From assembly GCF_042681745.1 (NCBI RefSeq), contig NZ_JBHUGF010000010.1, positions 1,860,001 through 1,924,000 of the forward strand: a stretch of 64,000 bases of DNA, read 5' to 3'. How positions within the stretch are numbered: position 1 is the stretch's first letter; every line of letters starts with the position of its first letter. Made by a program: the position numbers and the translations under genes. Source of the stretch: Saccharibacillus nicotianae. GTDB taxonomy: Bacteria; Bacillota; Bacilli; Paenibacillales; Paenibacillaceae. The notes under the pieces were generated by a model, which worked only from the letters and a program-made list of their open reading frames with translations, ran no database searches and had not been told where the DNA came from. Below, one piece after another: positions 25,947-34,682 of the stretch.

Positions 25947-26996
25947 TTAATTAATTTGGGTAGGATTCCACTGATCATTTCCAGCAAGTACACTTTGAAT
26001 CGTGATCGCTTTCGCTTGATCATTTGTCAAAAATTTTGCCCATTTCACGCGTGCATTGTTATTTGCTCCTGCACCTTTACTTGCATATTCATAATAACGA
26101 GCGGTCGCTTCATTCGCCGGATCACGCCAGTTATCCCAGCCTGTAGGTTGAATATGGGCTCCCATATCTGTATTGATATATGTCACTGCGGAATAAGGTC
26201 GCCACGGTCTGCCCAGATATACCGATTGATTCGCTGTGCCACTACTGGTCAGACGACTATTTAAAAATACATAACCATATTTCGTATCTGCTCCTGTGGA
26301 AGCGGCTGTTATATAACCTGTACCTAGACTATGAATCTGGCATTGATCAAATACCGCCGTTGCTGATCCAAAAATAAAATCAACTGTTCCTTCAATATAG
26401 CAATTTTTAAAATACTGTCTGCCTGTACCCGGTGTATAAAGAGTATCTTGATACCCTAGAAAACGTACATCGGTATAGATCGCTTTATCTGCATTATTAT
26501 AAAAAGCGACCGCTTGCCCTGCATTAACCCCTGCATTGTTGCGGAAAGTAATGGTTTTGGCTTGAAAGTAGTCGCCTTTGACAGTCGTACTTGCGCTATT
26601 GGTTGTACTTCCACTACTCGCATTTGTGGCATTGTAGCTAAGAATAGTGCCTGTAGCACTTTCGCCTTGTAATGTCACATGTGGCTGAATGATCGTTAAT
26701 TTTTCAGTATATGTTCCATTTTTGATATAAATTATTTTCTGTTGATTATTGTTAGCTGGAATCGAATCGATCGCTGCTTGTACCGTTTTGTATTGACCCG
26801 AGCCTTTCTGATCGACCACTATTGCGCCTGACGGTATAGCCGCTGTAGCTGAAGCCAATTCTGTTGTACTCGATGATGTGAGAGGATTAGCAGGTGTAGA
26901 AGAAATATGTTTCGTATCCGCAGAAGTAGTTGCTACCATAGATAATGATAAAGCAGTAACAATTGCTGTTGTTCCTAGCACTGTCCATGTTTTCAT
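25947..26996 (-). CDS. Secreted pectinesterase (carbohydrate esterase family 8)
   Basis: It demethylesterifies pectin outside the cell. The 349-residue precursor has a signal peptide (TWTVLGTTAIVTALSLSMVATTSA) and a Ser/Thr-rich linker. The right-handed beta-helix domain carries the family motifs GSGQYKTVQAAIDSIP, QAVAFY (catalytic Gln), GYQDTLY (Gln/Asp), GTVDFIFG (catalytic Asp) and LGRPWRPYS (Arg). ATG 26996 follows AAGGAG; the TTG before it is not needed. A cre site lies about 40 bp upstream. With the rhamnose genes it suggests use of pectin and rhamnogalacturonan. Confidence 0.95.
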   Translation of the reverse strand: MKTWTVLGTTAIVTALSLSMVATTSADTKHISSTPANPLTSSSTTELASATAAIPSGAIVVDQKGSGQYKTVQAAIDSIPANNNQQKIIYIKNGTYTEKLTIIQPHVTLQGESATGTILSYNATNASSGSTTNSASTTVKGDYFQAKTITFRNNAGVNAGQAVAFYNNADKAIYTDVRFLGYQDTLYTPGTGRQYFKNCYIEGTVDFIFGSATAVFDQCQIHSLGTGYITAASTGADTKYGYVFLNSRLTSSGTANQSVYLGRPWRPYSAVTYINTDMGAHIQPTGWDNWRDPANEATARYYEYASKGAGANNNARVKWAKFLTNDQAKAITIQSVLAGNDQWNPTQIN

Positions 26997-27032
26997 CAAA
27001 ACACTCCTTAGTCTAAAATAAATTCCCTAAAA

Positions 27033-27046
27033 AGATAACGCTTACA
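27033..27046 (-). promoter_or_regulatory. cre site upstream of the pectinesterase
   Basis: Read on the minus strand, TGTAAGCGTTATCT matches TGWNANCGNTNWCA at 13 of 14 positions, which suggests CcpA-mediated glucose repression. Confidence 0.65.
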
Positions 27047-27160
27047 TAAATGACTAAAATAGATTGGTAATAGATTAGTTTTTAAATATCTTAGTTACGG
27101 CTTTATAATACCTTTTGTATCCTTTTTTGGAAATATAAAGATACAGAGATATTATCCAAT

Positions 27161-27192
27161 AAAAAAGACCACTCTTGGTAAAAGAGTGATCT
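27161..27192 (-). terminator. Terminator of the 50-residue ORF
   Basis: AGATCACTCTTT pairs with AAGAGTGGTCT and is followed by TTTTTTATT on the minus strand. Confidence 0.75.
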
Positions 27193-27279
27193 GCATATCG
27201 AATCGGTATATCAAAATGATTGTTTTATTCCTTCGATCTGAGATAGATATTTATTCACGATACATAATACAATCTAATA

Positions 27280-27432
27280 TTAGATCAATTGTAACTCTTT
27301 TGCTTGTTCTTCGGTCAAAATAAACTGTTCATTCGCATACGTATCATCATCTTGATCCACACCAAACATCTGCATTACTTTTTCCCAGATTCCTTTATGT
27401 ACTGCTTCTTCACGTGTGATAATAATTTTCAT
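27280..27432 (-). CDS. Small conserved-looking protein, 50 residues
   Basis: A short minus-strand ORF with an ATG seven bases after GGCGGAG and its own downstream terminator. The peptide begins MKIIITREEAVHKGIWEKVM and continues QMFGVDQDDD, with an acidic, helical character that looks like a folded small protein. Function and family are unknown; the separate terminator and ribosome site are the reasons for calling it. Confidence 0.65.
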   Translation of the reverse strand: MKIIITREEAVHKGIWEKVMQMFGVDQDDDTYANEQFILTEEQAKELQLI

Positions 27433-27618
27433 GTTATTCTCCGCCTTTGCTGTAATAGATTCATATATAGTAAATTGTTAGCTCGCCACCTATATAACAC
27501 TTACTTCTATTTAAACATATTCCGTTCATAATCAAACGATAATCTAAAAATGCTGTATCACATGATTCTACCTTTTCTGGTTTATTTATGAACAATAATC
27601 GTTGCTATACAACAATAA

Positions 27619-27653
27619 AAAAACCTTAAGTATAATTTCTATACTTAAGGTTT
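27619..27653 (-). terminator. Catalase terminator
   Basis: AACCTTAAGTATA and TATACTTAAGGTT form a perfect 13-bp stem with a T-run on the minus strand. Confidence 0.85.
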
Positions 27654-27664
27654 GGGGTTATACC

Positions 27665-29233
27665 TTATTCTTGCGGAGCTGACTTATGAGCACGATGTCT
27701 TGGTTTTTTAGAAGGATCAGCTTTGAGTTTGGCTAATTCGTCTGTAACACGTTGTGCATATTCGGTATCTGCTTGTTGTAGATTAGCGATAAACTTCTCA
27801 CTAATTACATCAGAACATTCAAACAGATTACTCGCAATATTCGCTACCAGTTCATCGCGTTCCCAATCTTCAAAGTCACGATACGTCTGACCAGCTTGAG
27901 CAAAATCGTTAGGACGATCTAGCTTCTGACGCATTAGATTCACATCATAATAATGAGGTTCATGGTCAGCGCCTGCTTTGGGAGCTTCTTTCAGACCACC
28001 TAGAGAAGAAGGCTCATAATTCACATGAGGATTCTGCTTCGGTGCCGCATCCGGTGCATAACGCATTTGTCCACCCGATTGGTTGGTTGCTACATTAGAC
28101 TTCGGTGCATTAATTGGCAATTGTTGATAGTTCGCTCCTACCCGATGACGCTGAGTATCCGAATAAGAGAATGTACGACCTTGCAACAATTTATCATCTG
28201 AGAAGTCCAATCCATCGACCAGTACACCTGTACCGAAAGCCACTTGTTCTACTTCTGTAAAGTAGTCCACCGGATTACGGTTAAGCGTCATTTTACCTAC
28301 TGGAAGAAATGGGAACTGATCTTCCGGCCATAATTTAGTCGGATCAAGTGGATCAAAATCCAATTCAGGATGATAATCATCACTCATAATCTGTACACAT
28401 AATTCCCACTCTGGATATTCGCCACGATCTATCGCATCATACAGATCGACTGTCGCATGATTAAAGTCTAATCCTTGTACTTGATTCGCTTGTTCTTGCT
28501 TCAAATTCTGAATACCTTGCTCCAACGGTTCCCAGTGATACTTAATTAACACGGCTTCTCCGTCTTTGTTTACCCATTTATACGTATTCACACCGGAACC
28601 TTGCATTTGCCGGTAGTTGGCAGGAATCCCCCACGGTGAAAAAAGGAAGGTTGCCATATGTGTAGACTCTGGACTATTTGCCAGAAAATCGAAAAAGCGT
28701 TCCATATCTTGCACATTAGTAATCGGATCAGGCTTAAAGGCATGAACCATATCAGGGAATTTCAAAGGATCGCGAATAAAAAATATTTTTAAGTTGTTAC
28801 CGACCAAATCCCAGTTTCCATCTTCGGTATAGAATTTAGTCGCAAATCCACGCGGATCACGTAAAGTTTCCGGTGAATGATTACCATGGACTACTGTAGA
28901 AAAACGTACGAAAACAGGCGTTTGCTTTCCTTTTTCTTGAAAAAGCTTAGCACGCGTATACTTGGAAATAGGCTCATCGCCAGCGGTTCCATAGGCTTCA
29001 AACACACCGTGTGCTCCAGCACCACGAGCATGCACGACACGCTCTGGAATACGCTCCCGATCAAAGTGAGAGATTTTTTCTAAAAAGTTGTAGTTTTCTA
29101 GCGTAATCGGGCCTCTATTACCTACTGTTCTTACATTCTGATTGTCAGTGACCGGATGTCCCTGACGATTCGTTAACGTCAATTCTTCTTCGTGTTCACT
29201 TGCTTGCGGGTGCTTCTGATTATCGTCTGCCAT
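27665..29233 (-). CDS. Monofunctional haem catalase
   Basis: It decomposes hydrogen peroxide. The 522-residue protein is of the small-subunit KatA-like type. It has the distal His in RVVHARGAGAHGVFE, the Asn in DGNWDLVGNNLKIFFIRDP, FSPWGIPANYRQMQGSGVNTYKWVNKDG, and the proximal haem ligand Tyr in GRTFSYSDTQRHRVG. ATG 29233 follows AAAGGCGG; the longer frame upstream is not supported. An inverted repeat AAATAGT-N2-ACTATTT sits 197-212 bp upstream of the start. I see no clear PerR box. Confidence 0.95.
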   Translation of the reverse strand: MADDNQKHPQASEHEEELTLTNRQGHPVTDNQNVRTVGNRGPITLENYNFLEKISHFDRERIPERVVHARGAGAHGVFEAYGTAGDEPISKYTRAKLFQEKGKQTPVFVRFSTVVHGNHSPETLRDPRGFATKFYTEDGNWDLVGNNLKIFFIRDPLKFPDMVHAFKPDPITNVQDMERFFDFLANSPESTHMATFLFSPWGIPANYRQMQGSGVNTYKWVNKDGEAVLIKYHWEPLEQGIQNLKQEQANQVQGLDFNHATVDLYDAIDRGEYPEWELCVQIMSDDYHPELDFDPLDPTKLWPEDQFPFLPVGKMTLNRNPVDYFTEVEQVAFGTGVLVDGLDFSDDKLLQGRTFSYSDTQRHRVGANYQQLPINAPKSNVATNQSGGQMRYAPDAAPKQNPHVNYEPSSLGGLKEAPKAGADHEPHYYDVNLMRQKLDRPNDFAQAGQTYRDFEDWERDELVANIASNLFECSDVISEKFIANLQQADTEYAQRVTDELAKLKADPSKKPRHRAHKSAPQE

Positions 29234-29429
29234 GGATAGTCCGCCTTTCAAGAAAGTATGAACTTGCTGTATTCCAAATGAACAATAATACACAGGTGCA
29301 AATTGTATAACTGCTTCTACTCTCATCTCTTTCAACAGAATGTCCATGATGCAACAACTATTGATAAAGAGAATACAAAGTATTACCTTTTTTTACCTGC
29401 CTGAGCACATTATAAAACATTTTTTGTAC

Positions 29430-29445
29430 AAATAGTGTACTATTT
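29430..29445. promoter_or_regulatory. Palindrome AAATAGT-N2-ACTATTT between catalase and the TerD-like gene
   Basis: A perfect 7-2-7 inverted repeat between two divergent transcription units. It is not a PerR or Zur box. It is a possible operator for either unit. Confidence 0.35.
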
Positions 29446-29494
29446 TTAAATTTATGTCTGAAATGTGAATGAAGATATGATGAAGTTGCTATGT

Positions 29495-29608
29495 TTGCTT
29501 TTCATTTTGTACTTCCTTATAATAGAAACAATCAGGCTATGGTGCCCCTTCCTTCTACCTTCGCAAATGGATGTTTTATTAGGGACACCTGTTTCCTGAT
29601 TTTTTTAT
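29495..29608 (+). ncRNA. Candidate short structured RNA or attenuated leader
   Basis: A promoter TTGCTT (29495-29500), 17 bp, TATAAT (29518-29523) is followed almost at once by a folded segment from about 29531. Outer stem ATCAGG/CCTGAT, inner stem GGTGCCCC/GGGACACC with one mismatch, and a 33-nt apical loop rich in C and U (TTCCTTCTACCTTCGC), ending in seven T at about 29607. The predicted RNA is about 75 nt. It could be a small regulatory RNA or a leader controlling the gene at 29702. I could not match it to a riboswitch class that I know. Confidence 0.5.
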
Positions 29609-29701
29609 GTGTTCAATTAAAAGCAGTTACTTTGCAATATGATTTTAAATAAGAAAAGGTAGCGCTTATCGTACCAAGCGTTGAAGGAGTGAGCATGATC
29701 T

Positions 29702-31867
29702 ATGGATCAATTCTCTATTTATTTACAGCGTGAACTAAAAGTAATTATACATACTCAGCAACAAGAAACCCCACTATCTTCTACAGTATTAGCTACAGCG
29801 TTAAAAAACTTAGAACCGATCGGATTTACATTCTCACCGGAAGTATTAGATATTCTACATACATGGTCATTAGACACTTTTATTCGCTGGTATAAAAAGC
29901 TGGTGAAAGAACTCTGCGAAATAACAGGTTTTGATCGAAACTATCAGATGATGTACCCTCGCTTCCCTGATCAAGTGATGCAAATGTCAGATGCTCAGTT
30001 GTATATGAATGCTCTTATTCATTATTGGACAGGTATGTTGCCTGAGAATGATAGTACAACAGACGACCAACAACCAAAAATTATGCTACTGGATCAAGTA
30101 TCTTTACGTGTGATTCGTCTTGGAACAGAAGATGAATTTACACAAATATGTGAGAAGTTGCTTCTTGCTGCCGCTGCTCTTCCTTTAGCAAGTCGTGAAC
30201 ATTTAGTATGGTTTGCGAATCATCAACCCCAGTGGCAACAACATACACCTGAAGTAATTCCTAACAAAGAGAATGCGGCTGTATTTATCGCGGCATTAAT
30301 TTCTGCCAAAAAAATAGATACTGACTGGTTATATACTCATGTGCAGACGGCTACAGATATTTTGCGTATAGCGACAGCGTTGTCTAATGGGGATGTAAGT
30401 CTTGCAACCAATACTATATTTATTTCGTTTTCTCGTTCTCAGCGGAAATTAATACTAGCTTTATTGGAAAAGATCAGTAACCCACTGGAAGATATGTTCC
30501 GTTATGAAGGTAGATGGATTCGGTTAGGTGAAAGGCTACATCCCGGCGAATATCGTCAGCGGTTTCCACACACAGCGATGAATTTTGATCGTTTGCGCAA
30601 TGGAGAGCGTCCCAAAACGTTCTATGCTCAAGTTGAACAAGCTTTTGAATCTTTTGCTGATGAACAAATATTGGATACACTGAGCAAACGTCCCGGTGAA
30701 TTTGTACGTCGTCTGGATCGAATGATTCGTAGTGGCGTGAATATAGATGCTTTATTAGATCGCTATGCGTCTATAGCTAAAGAAGTATCTACTCCTATTT
30801 TGCTAAGTGTTCTAGCTCATTTTGAAAAACGTTCTTCTTTGTCACCTAGACGACAATTTTTCCCAAAAGGCAATACAGCTAACTTATTTGTTCTGAATCA
30901 GCCTCTTGCTCCTCTGCCTCAACAGGTAACTTCTTCGATGATTACAGTCACAGAGCAAGCATTGATCGCTAGATTCGCTGAACAACCGGATCTCGGAAAA
31001 ATCTATATTGATCCTCAGTTAGAAAAACATGTTGTCCCTTTAGGTATACGCTCGGCTAGCAAATCATTACGTACATTAACGCGCGGCTCATGGATACCTT
31101 TAGATGCTGGTGATACATTGCGCTTTTTTGTATGGTGGAAAGAAGGATTAGTAAACGGTGTACCTACCGATCGTGTAGATATTGATCTATCTGCTATTTT
31201 GTATAATGATCAATGGCAACGAATAGAGCAAATTTCGTATTTCAATCTGCGTTCTGATCAATTTTTAGCTGCTCATAGTGGAGATATAGTTACGGCTCCT
31301 GAAGGTGCGGCAGAGTATATCGACTTGCATCTTCCTTCTGTACAAGCATCAGGAGTTCGCTATATTCAAATGTCTGTGAACGCTTTTACATCCCAAGTAT
31401 TCAAAGACTTACCTGAATGTTATGCAGGTTGGATGATGCGTCAGGTTCCGCAATCCGGTGAAATCTTTGAAGCTTCAACAGTGCAAAATCGAATAGATAT
31501 TGCAGCCAATTCTCGCATCTGTATTCCAGTTATTGTTGATATAGTGCAACGCGAAGTGTTATGGTCAGATATCGCTTTGGAACAATATCCTGATGATATC
31601 AATAATATAGAAACGAACCGCTTCAGTTCTGCACTGGTCGGACGAGCAATGACTGAATTGATCCGACCAAATCTGTATCAATTGTTCCATCTTCATGCTG
31701 AAGCTCATGGAACGCTGACTACAGATATAGAAGAAGCAGATCTAATTGTTACAGCTCAGCTCGATCAGGAGTCGTTGATGCGTTCGATAGATCCTATTTC
31801 GCTATTACCACATGCCAAGATGATTACACCGCTAGATCAAGATCAGATTTTAGCTGATTTTTTATAA
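29702..31867 (+). CDS. Large TerD-like domain protein (resembles MXAN_6230/SCO0854 family, without RING)
   Basis: 721 residues. The N-terminal 400 residues are mainly helical, with LGERLHPGEYRQRFPHTAMN, FDRLRNGERPKTFYAQVEQAF and RPGEFVRRLDRMIRSGVN. The C-terminal part is a TerD-like beta domain: LRTLTRGSWIPLDAGDTLRFF, DRVDIDLSAILYNDQWQRIEQISYFNLRS, SGDIVTAPEGAAEYIDLHLP and RICIPVIVDIVQREVLW. This matches my memory of the MXAN_6230/SCO0854 family, whose members carry an N-terminal RING finger; no paired cysteines are present here. TerD domains bind calcium in stress-response systems. ATG 29702 is close behind a GGAGTGA site. It appears monocistronic. Confidence 0.7.
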   Translation: MDQFSIYLQRELKVIIHTQQQETPLSSTVLATALKNLEPIGFTFSPEVLDILHTWSLDTFIRWYKKLVKELCEITGFDRNYQMMYPRFPDQVMQMSDAQLYMNALIHYWTGMLPENDSTTDDQQPKIMLLDQVSLRVIRLGTEDEFTQICEKLLLAAAALPLASREHLVWFANHQPQWQQHTPEVIPNKENAAVFIAALISAKKIDTDWLYTHVQTATDILRIATALSNGDVSLATNTIFISFSRSQRKLILALLEKISNPLEDMFRYEGRWIRLGERLHPGEYRQRFPHTAMNFDRLRNGERPKTFYAQVEQAFESFADEQILDTLSKRPGEFVRRLDRMIRSGVNIDALLDRYASIAKEVSTPILLSVLAHFEKRSSLSPRRQFFPKGNTANLFVLNQPLAPLPQQVTSSMITVTEQALIARFAEQPDLGKIYIDPQLEKHVVPLGIRSASKSLRTLTRGSWIPLDAGDTLRFFVWWKEGLVNGVPTDRVDIDLSAILYNDQWQRIEQISYFNLRSDQFLAAHSGDIVTAPEGAAEYIDLHLPSVQASGVRYIQMSVNAFTSQVFKDLPECYAGWMMRQVPQSGEIFEASTVQNRIDIAANSRICIPVIVDIVQREVLWSDIALEQYPDDINNIETNRFSSALVGRAMTELIRPNLYQLFHLHAEAHGTLTTDIEEADLIVTAQLDQESLMRSIDPISLLPHAKMITPLDQDQILADFL

Positions 31868-31925
31868 AGATTACTATTATGAGATAGCTACTTTTTGTTT
31901 CCGAATAGCTTTTATACGTTTTAGA

Positions 31926-31976
31926 AGTGCAGTACTCAATGACGACTTCGTTGTGCTCATGGGTTACTGCACTTTT
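31926..31976 (+). terminator. Terminator of the TerD-like gene
   Basis: AAGTGCAGTA and TACTGCACTTTT pair around a 30-nt loop with partial internal pairing. Confidence 0.75.
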
Positions 31977-32038
31977 GTTTATTTCAACGATTCGATATGT
32001 ACCATACAGATAAATTTCACAAAAAGGAGTAGTGGATA

Positions 32039-32776
32039 ATGTCTCTGAAAAAAATTACGTTATTGAAAGAAAAAATCGAAGATTTCAATAGCTATCCCTT
32101 TTCGCTTCCTTTCATTCAGCATATGGATCAGCTTGATCTGGAATATCCAGTTACATTTTTTGTAGGTGAAAATGGATCGGGTAAATCTACACTTTTGGAA
32201 GGAATTGCTTATCAATGTGGATTTCATACCGCAGGTGGTTCGCGGCAAAATAGTTATAAATTGGATCAATCTGAATCTGCTTTAGGCAACTATTTACGTT
32301 TATCATGGCTTCCCAAATTAACAAATGGCTTTTTTCTGAGAGCCGAATCTTTTTATAACTTTGCTACTCATATTGATGAAACGGAAAAAATACGTTCAAC
32401 TGAATATAGCAATTACAGTGGCAAATCTCTTCATCACCGTTCTCATGGAGAATCATTTTTAACCTTATTCACACAAAAGTTTGCTTCTGCGCGAGGACAA
32501 TCTATCTATCTGCTAGATGAGCCAGAAGCCGCTCTATCTCCTGCTAGACAGCTCTCTTTAATGAGGATTATCAAAGACCTTTCACCACGTTCGCAGTTTA
32601 TTATTGCTACCCATTCCCCGATCCTACTCGGCTACCCTGATGCTGAGATTATTAGCTTTGATCAAGATCAGTTACAACCGATAGACTACCAAGATACCGA
32701 CCATTACCAGATCACCAGACGATTTCTGGAAAATCCCAAACGAATCCTGGCTGAACTTTTTCATGACGATGATTAA
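32039..32776 (+). CDS. AAA/ABC-type ATPase (COG3910-like)
   Basis: This 245-residue soluble ATPase has Walker A GENGSGKST (about 43-51), a degenerate ABC signature SHGES, Walker B SIYLLDEPEAALS and the switch His in IIATHSPILLGYP. No membrane partner or nuclease gene is adjacent, so it is not an obvious transporter or OLD-type defence pair. It is preceded by AAGGAG. The cellular role is unknown; solitary members of this group are widespread. Confidence 0.85.
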   Translation: MSLKKITLLKEKIEDFNSYPFSLPFIQHMDQLDLEYPVTFFVGENGSGKSTLLEGIAYQCGFHTAGGSRQNSYKLDQSESALGNYLRLSWLPKLTNGFFLRAESFYNFATHIDETEKIRSTEYSNYSGKSLHHRSHGESFLTLFTQKFASARGQSIYLLDEPEAALSPARQLSLMRIIKDLSPRSQFIIATHSPILLGYPDAEIISFDQDQLQPIDYQDTDHYQITRRFLENPKRILAELFHDDD

Positions 32777-32907
32777 GTCAATGTTATACTTAATACATTT
32801 TATATCATACAAACAGCTATATCTTATCTATCGTACACATTAACAATAATTGATATACATAGACAGACTATTCCCACCAGATTAACAACTCACTTCATAA
32901 AAACTGC

Positions 32908-32954
32908 AAAATAAAAAGCCTCTATCGTTCCAGCTTATAGAAGCTTTTTATTTT
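32908..32954. terminator. Bidirectional terminator
   Basis: AAAATAAAAAGC and GCTTTTTATTTT with an inner TCTAT/ATAGA stem, between convergent genes. Confidence 0.75.
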
Positions 32955-33002
32955 CACAACTATAACAACAATATGATGACTGTAACACTTGTTCTTGCCA
33001 CA

Positions 33003-33449
33003 CTAGATCACATCAAATTTTAACCGTTCCAACCTTGTATGTTGGATGTACCATTGACCCTCAATCGCTACAAATGTTTCGTAATAATAACCATATCCAT
33101 GAAAAGAAATATGTTCGCTTCCTTCAGGAAAAGTCACATAATCCTCCATCGGCGAAATGACTTTTGCTTCGGTAGCAGAAATGAGTTCAATTTCGGCACT
33201 ATGTACCTGATGTACCGTTTCCGCAGGATGCACAAGGTCTTTAAACACTTTTACAATCGTATCCCGACCTTCTAATAAAGGAATCGGATTGCCTTCTGTA
33301 CTGAAATCAGCTACCGCGTCAGGAGCAAATACACTGCCTAATTCATCCCACTTTTTCATATCAATCAGACGGCAGTACCTAGATTTGGTGGAACGAATAC
33401 CTTCATAAGCAAGCAAAACTTCAATATCAGTCATAAACGAATATTTCAT
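33003..33449 (-). CDS. SnoaL-like (NTF2 fold) protein
   Basis: This 148-residue protein of the SnoaL_4 type has LLAYEGIRSTKSRYCRLIDMKKWDELGSVFAPDAVADFS, GRDTIVKVFKDLVHPAETVHQVHSAEIEL and GQWYIQHTRLERL. Such proteins are small cone-shaped enzymes or binding domains acting on aromatic or polycyclic compounds. It starts after GGAGG, 18 bp behind the NiaP-like transporter stop, so it is co-transcribed with it. This pairing hints that the transported molecule may be an aromatic acid handled by this protein. Confidence 0.8.
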   Translation of the reverse strand: MKYSFMTDIEVLLAYEGIRSTKSRYCRLIDMKKWDELGSVFAPDAVADFSTEGNPIPLLEGRDTIVKVFKDLVHPAETVHQVHSAEIELISATEAKVISPMEDYVTFPEGSEHISFHGYGYYYETFVAIEGQWYIQHTRLERLKFDVI

Positions 33450-33467
33450 TGGCTTTCCTCCAAAAGG

Positions 33468-34682
33468 TTAATCTAATTCTAATCCTTTGGTTTCTTTCCC
33501 TAGAAAAGCAACCGCAGCTACACCGATTAGAATCGTAACAAAGAAGATCGTAAAGATTGTACTAATCGCTACCCCTTTACCGACTAACATTCCGACTAGA
33601 AATGGAGCGATGACTCCACCTACACGTCCAAATGCAGCAGCCATTCCTACGCCGGTTGAGCGTACTTTAGTCGGATACAATTCAGGCGTATACGCATATA
33701 ATCCGCCCCATGCACCGAGGTTAAAGAAGGATAAACAAATACCAGCCATCAAAAGCGAAGCGGTTGTTGTCGCGAATCCGAACCAGATCGCACTTACAGC
33801 AGTCAGAATCAAGTAAACAATCAATACAAATTTACGTCCGAATTTTTCAATAAAATAAGCCGCTGTAAAATAACCTGGCAACTGTGCCAACGTCATAATC
33901 AACACATATTCAAAACTTTTGATCAAAGTAAAACCTTTCAAACCCATCACTGACGGTAACCATAAAAACATACCATAATAAGAAAAAACAACTGTAAACC
34001 ATAGTATCCACGCCATAATCGTTGTACGGCGATGTTCACTACTCCAAATATCAGCTAACCCTTTTACAAAAGAAGCACGTCTGCCTGCTCCATTTTTCAC
34101 AAACTTCGGCGAATCTTCGATCGCCCGGCGCAAATATAATGCATATAGTGCAGGCACAGCTCCTATAATAAAGCCCCATTGCCATCCATATTGTGCAATC
34201 ACAAAGTAAGCAACAACTGCTGAAATAATCCACCCGAGCGCCCAGAAGCTTTCTAATAATACCACTGCACGTCCGCGATCTTGCACTGATACTGATTCAG
34301 ACACCAGTGTAGAAGCAACTGGAAGTTCTCCACCCAGACCAAAACCTGCGATAAACCGCAACACTAGCAAGATTCCAAATCCTGTAGCTAGAGCAGACAA
34401 TCCACTAGCGATAGAGAAAATAAGTAATGTCCATAGCAAAATCGATTTACGTCCATAACGATCTGCCAGATATCCTGCTGTTGCGGCACCTACAGCCATA
34501 CCGACCGAGTTAATACTGGTTAAATACCCGATTTGTTGCGGTGCTAGATTCCAATCTTTTGCCAGTGCTGCTGCGATAAATGAAATCATACCCACTTCCA
34601 TCGCATCAAACATCCAGCTAAATCCAGCACTGACCAGCAACTTGCGTTGCTTCGGATTTTGCAACATTTCTAACTTATTCAT
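33468..34682 (-). CDS. niaP: MFS transporter, NiaP-like (niacin/aromatic acid uptake)
   Basis: This 404-residue transporter has twelve membrane helices and strong resemblance to Bacillus subtilis NiaP (YceI): FSWMFDAMEVGMISFIAAAL, GLGGELPVASTLVSESV, VVLLESFWALGWI, FSYYGMFLWLPSVMGLKGF, FNLGAWGGLYAYTPELYPT. NiaP imports nicotinate. The related aromatic acid:H+ symporters import benzoates, so the substrate is not certain. ATG 34682 follows AAGGGG. It heads a two-gene operon with the SnoaL-like gene. Confidence 0.8.
   Translation of the reverse strand: MNKLEMLQNPKQRKLLVSAGFSWMFDAMEVGMISFIAAALAKDWNLAPQQIGYLTSINSVGMAVGAATAGYLADRYGRKSILLWTLLIFSIASGLSALATGFGILLVLRFIAGFGLGGELPVASTLVSESVSVQDRGRAVVLLESFWALGWIISAVVAYFVIAQYGWQWGFIIGAVPALYALYLRRAIEDSPKFVKNGAGRRASFVKGLADIWSSEHRRTTIMAWILWFTVVFSYYGMFLWLPSVMGLKGFTLIKSFEYVLIMTLAQLPGYFTAAYFIEKFGRKFVLIVYLILTAVSAIWFGFATTTASLLMAGICLSFFNLGAWGGLYAYTPELYPTKVRSTGVGMAAAFGRVGGVIAPFLVGMLVGKGVAISTIFTIFFVTILIGVAAVAFLGKETKGLELD

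Noticed and set aside
29234..29347. N-terminal extension of the catalase frame
   Set aside because: The family starts near MADDNQ, and an AAAGGCGG site precedes ATG 29233.
29240..29450. PerR box upstream of catalase
   Set aside because: No TTATAAT-N-ATTATAA-like palindrome was found; the only symmetric element is AAATAGT-N2-ACTATTT, which does not fit.
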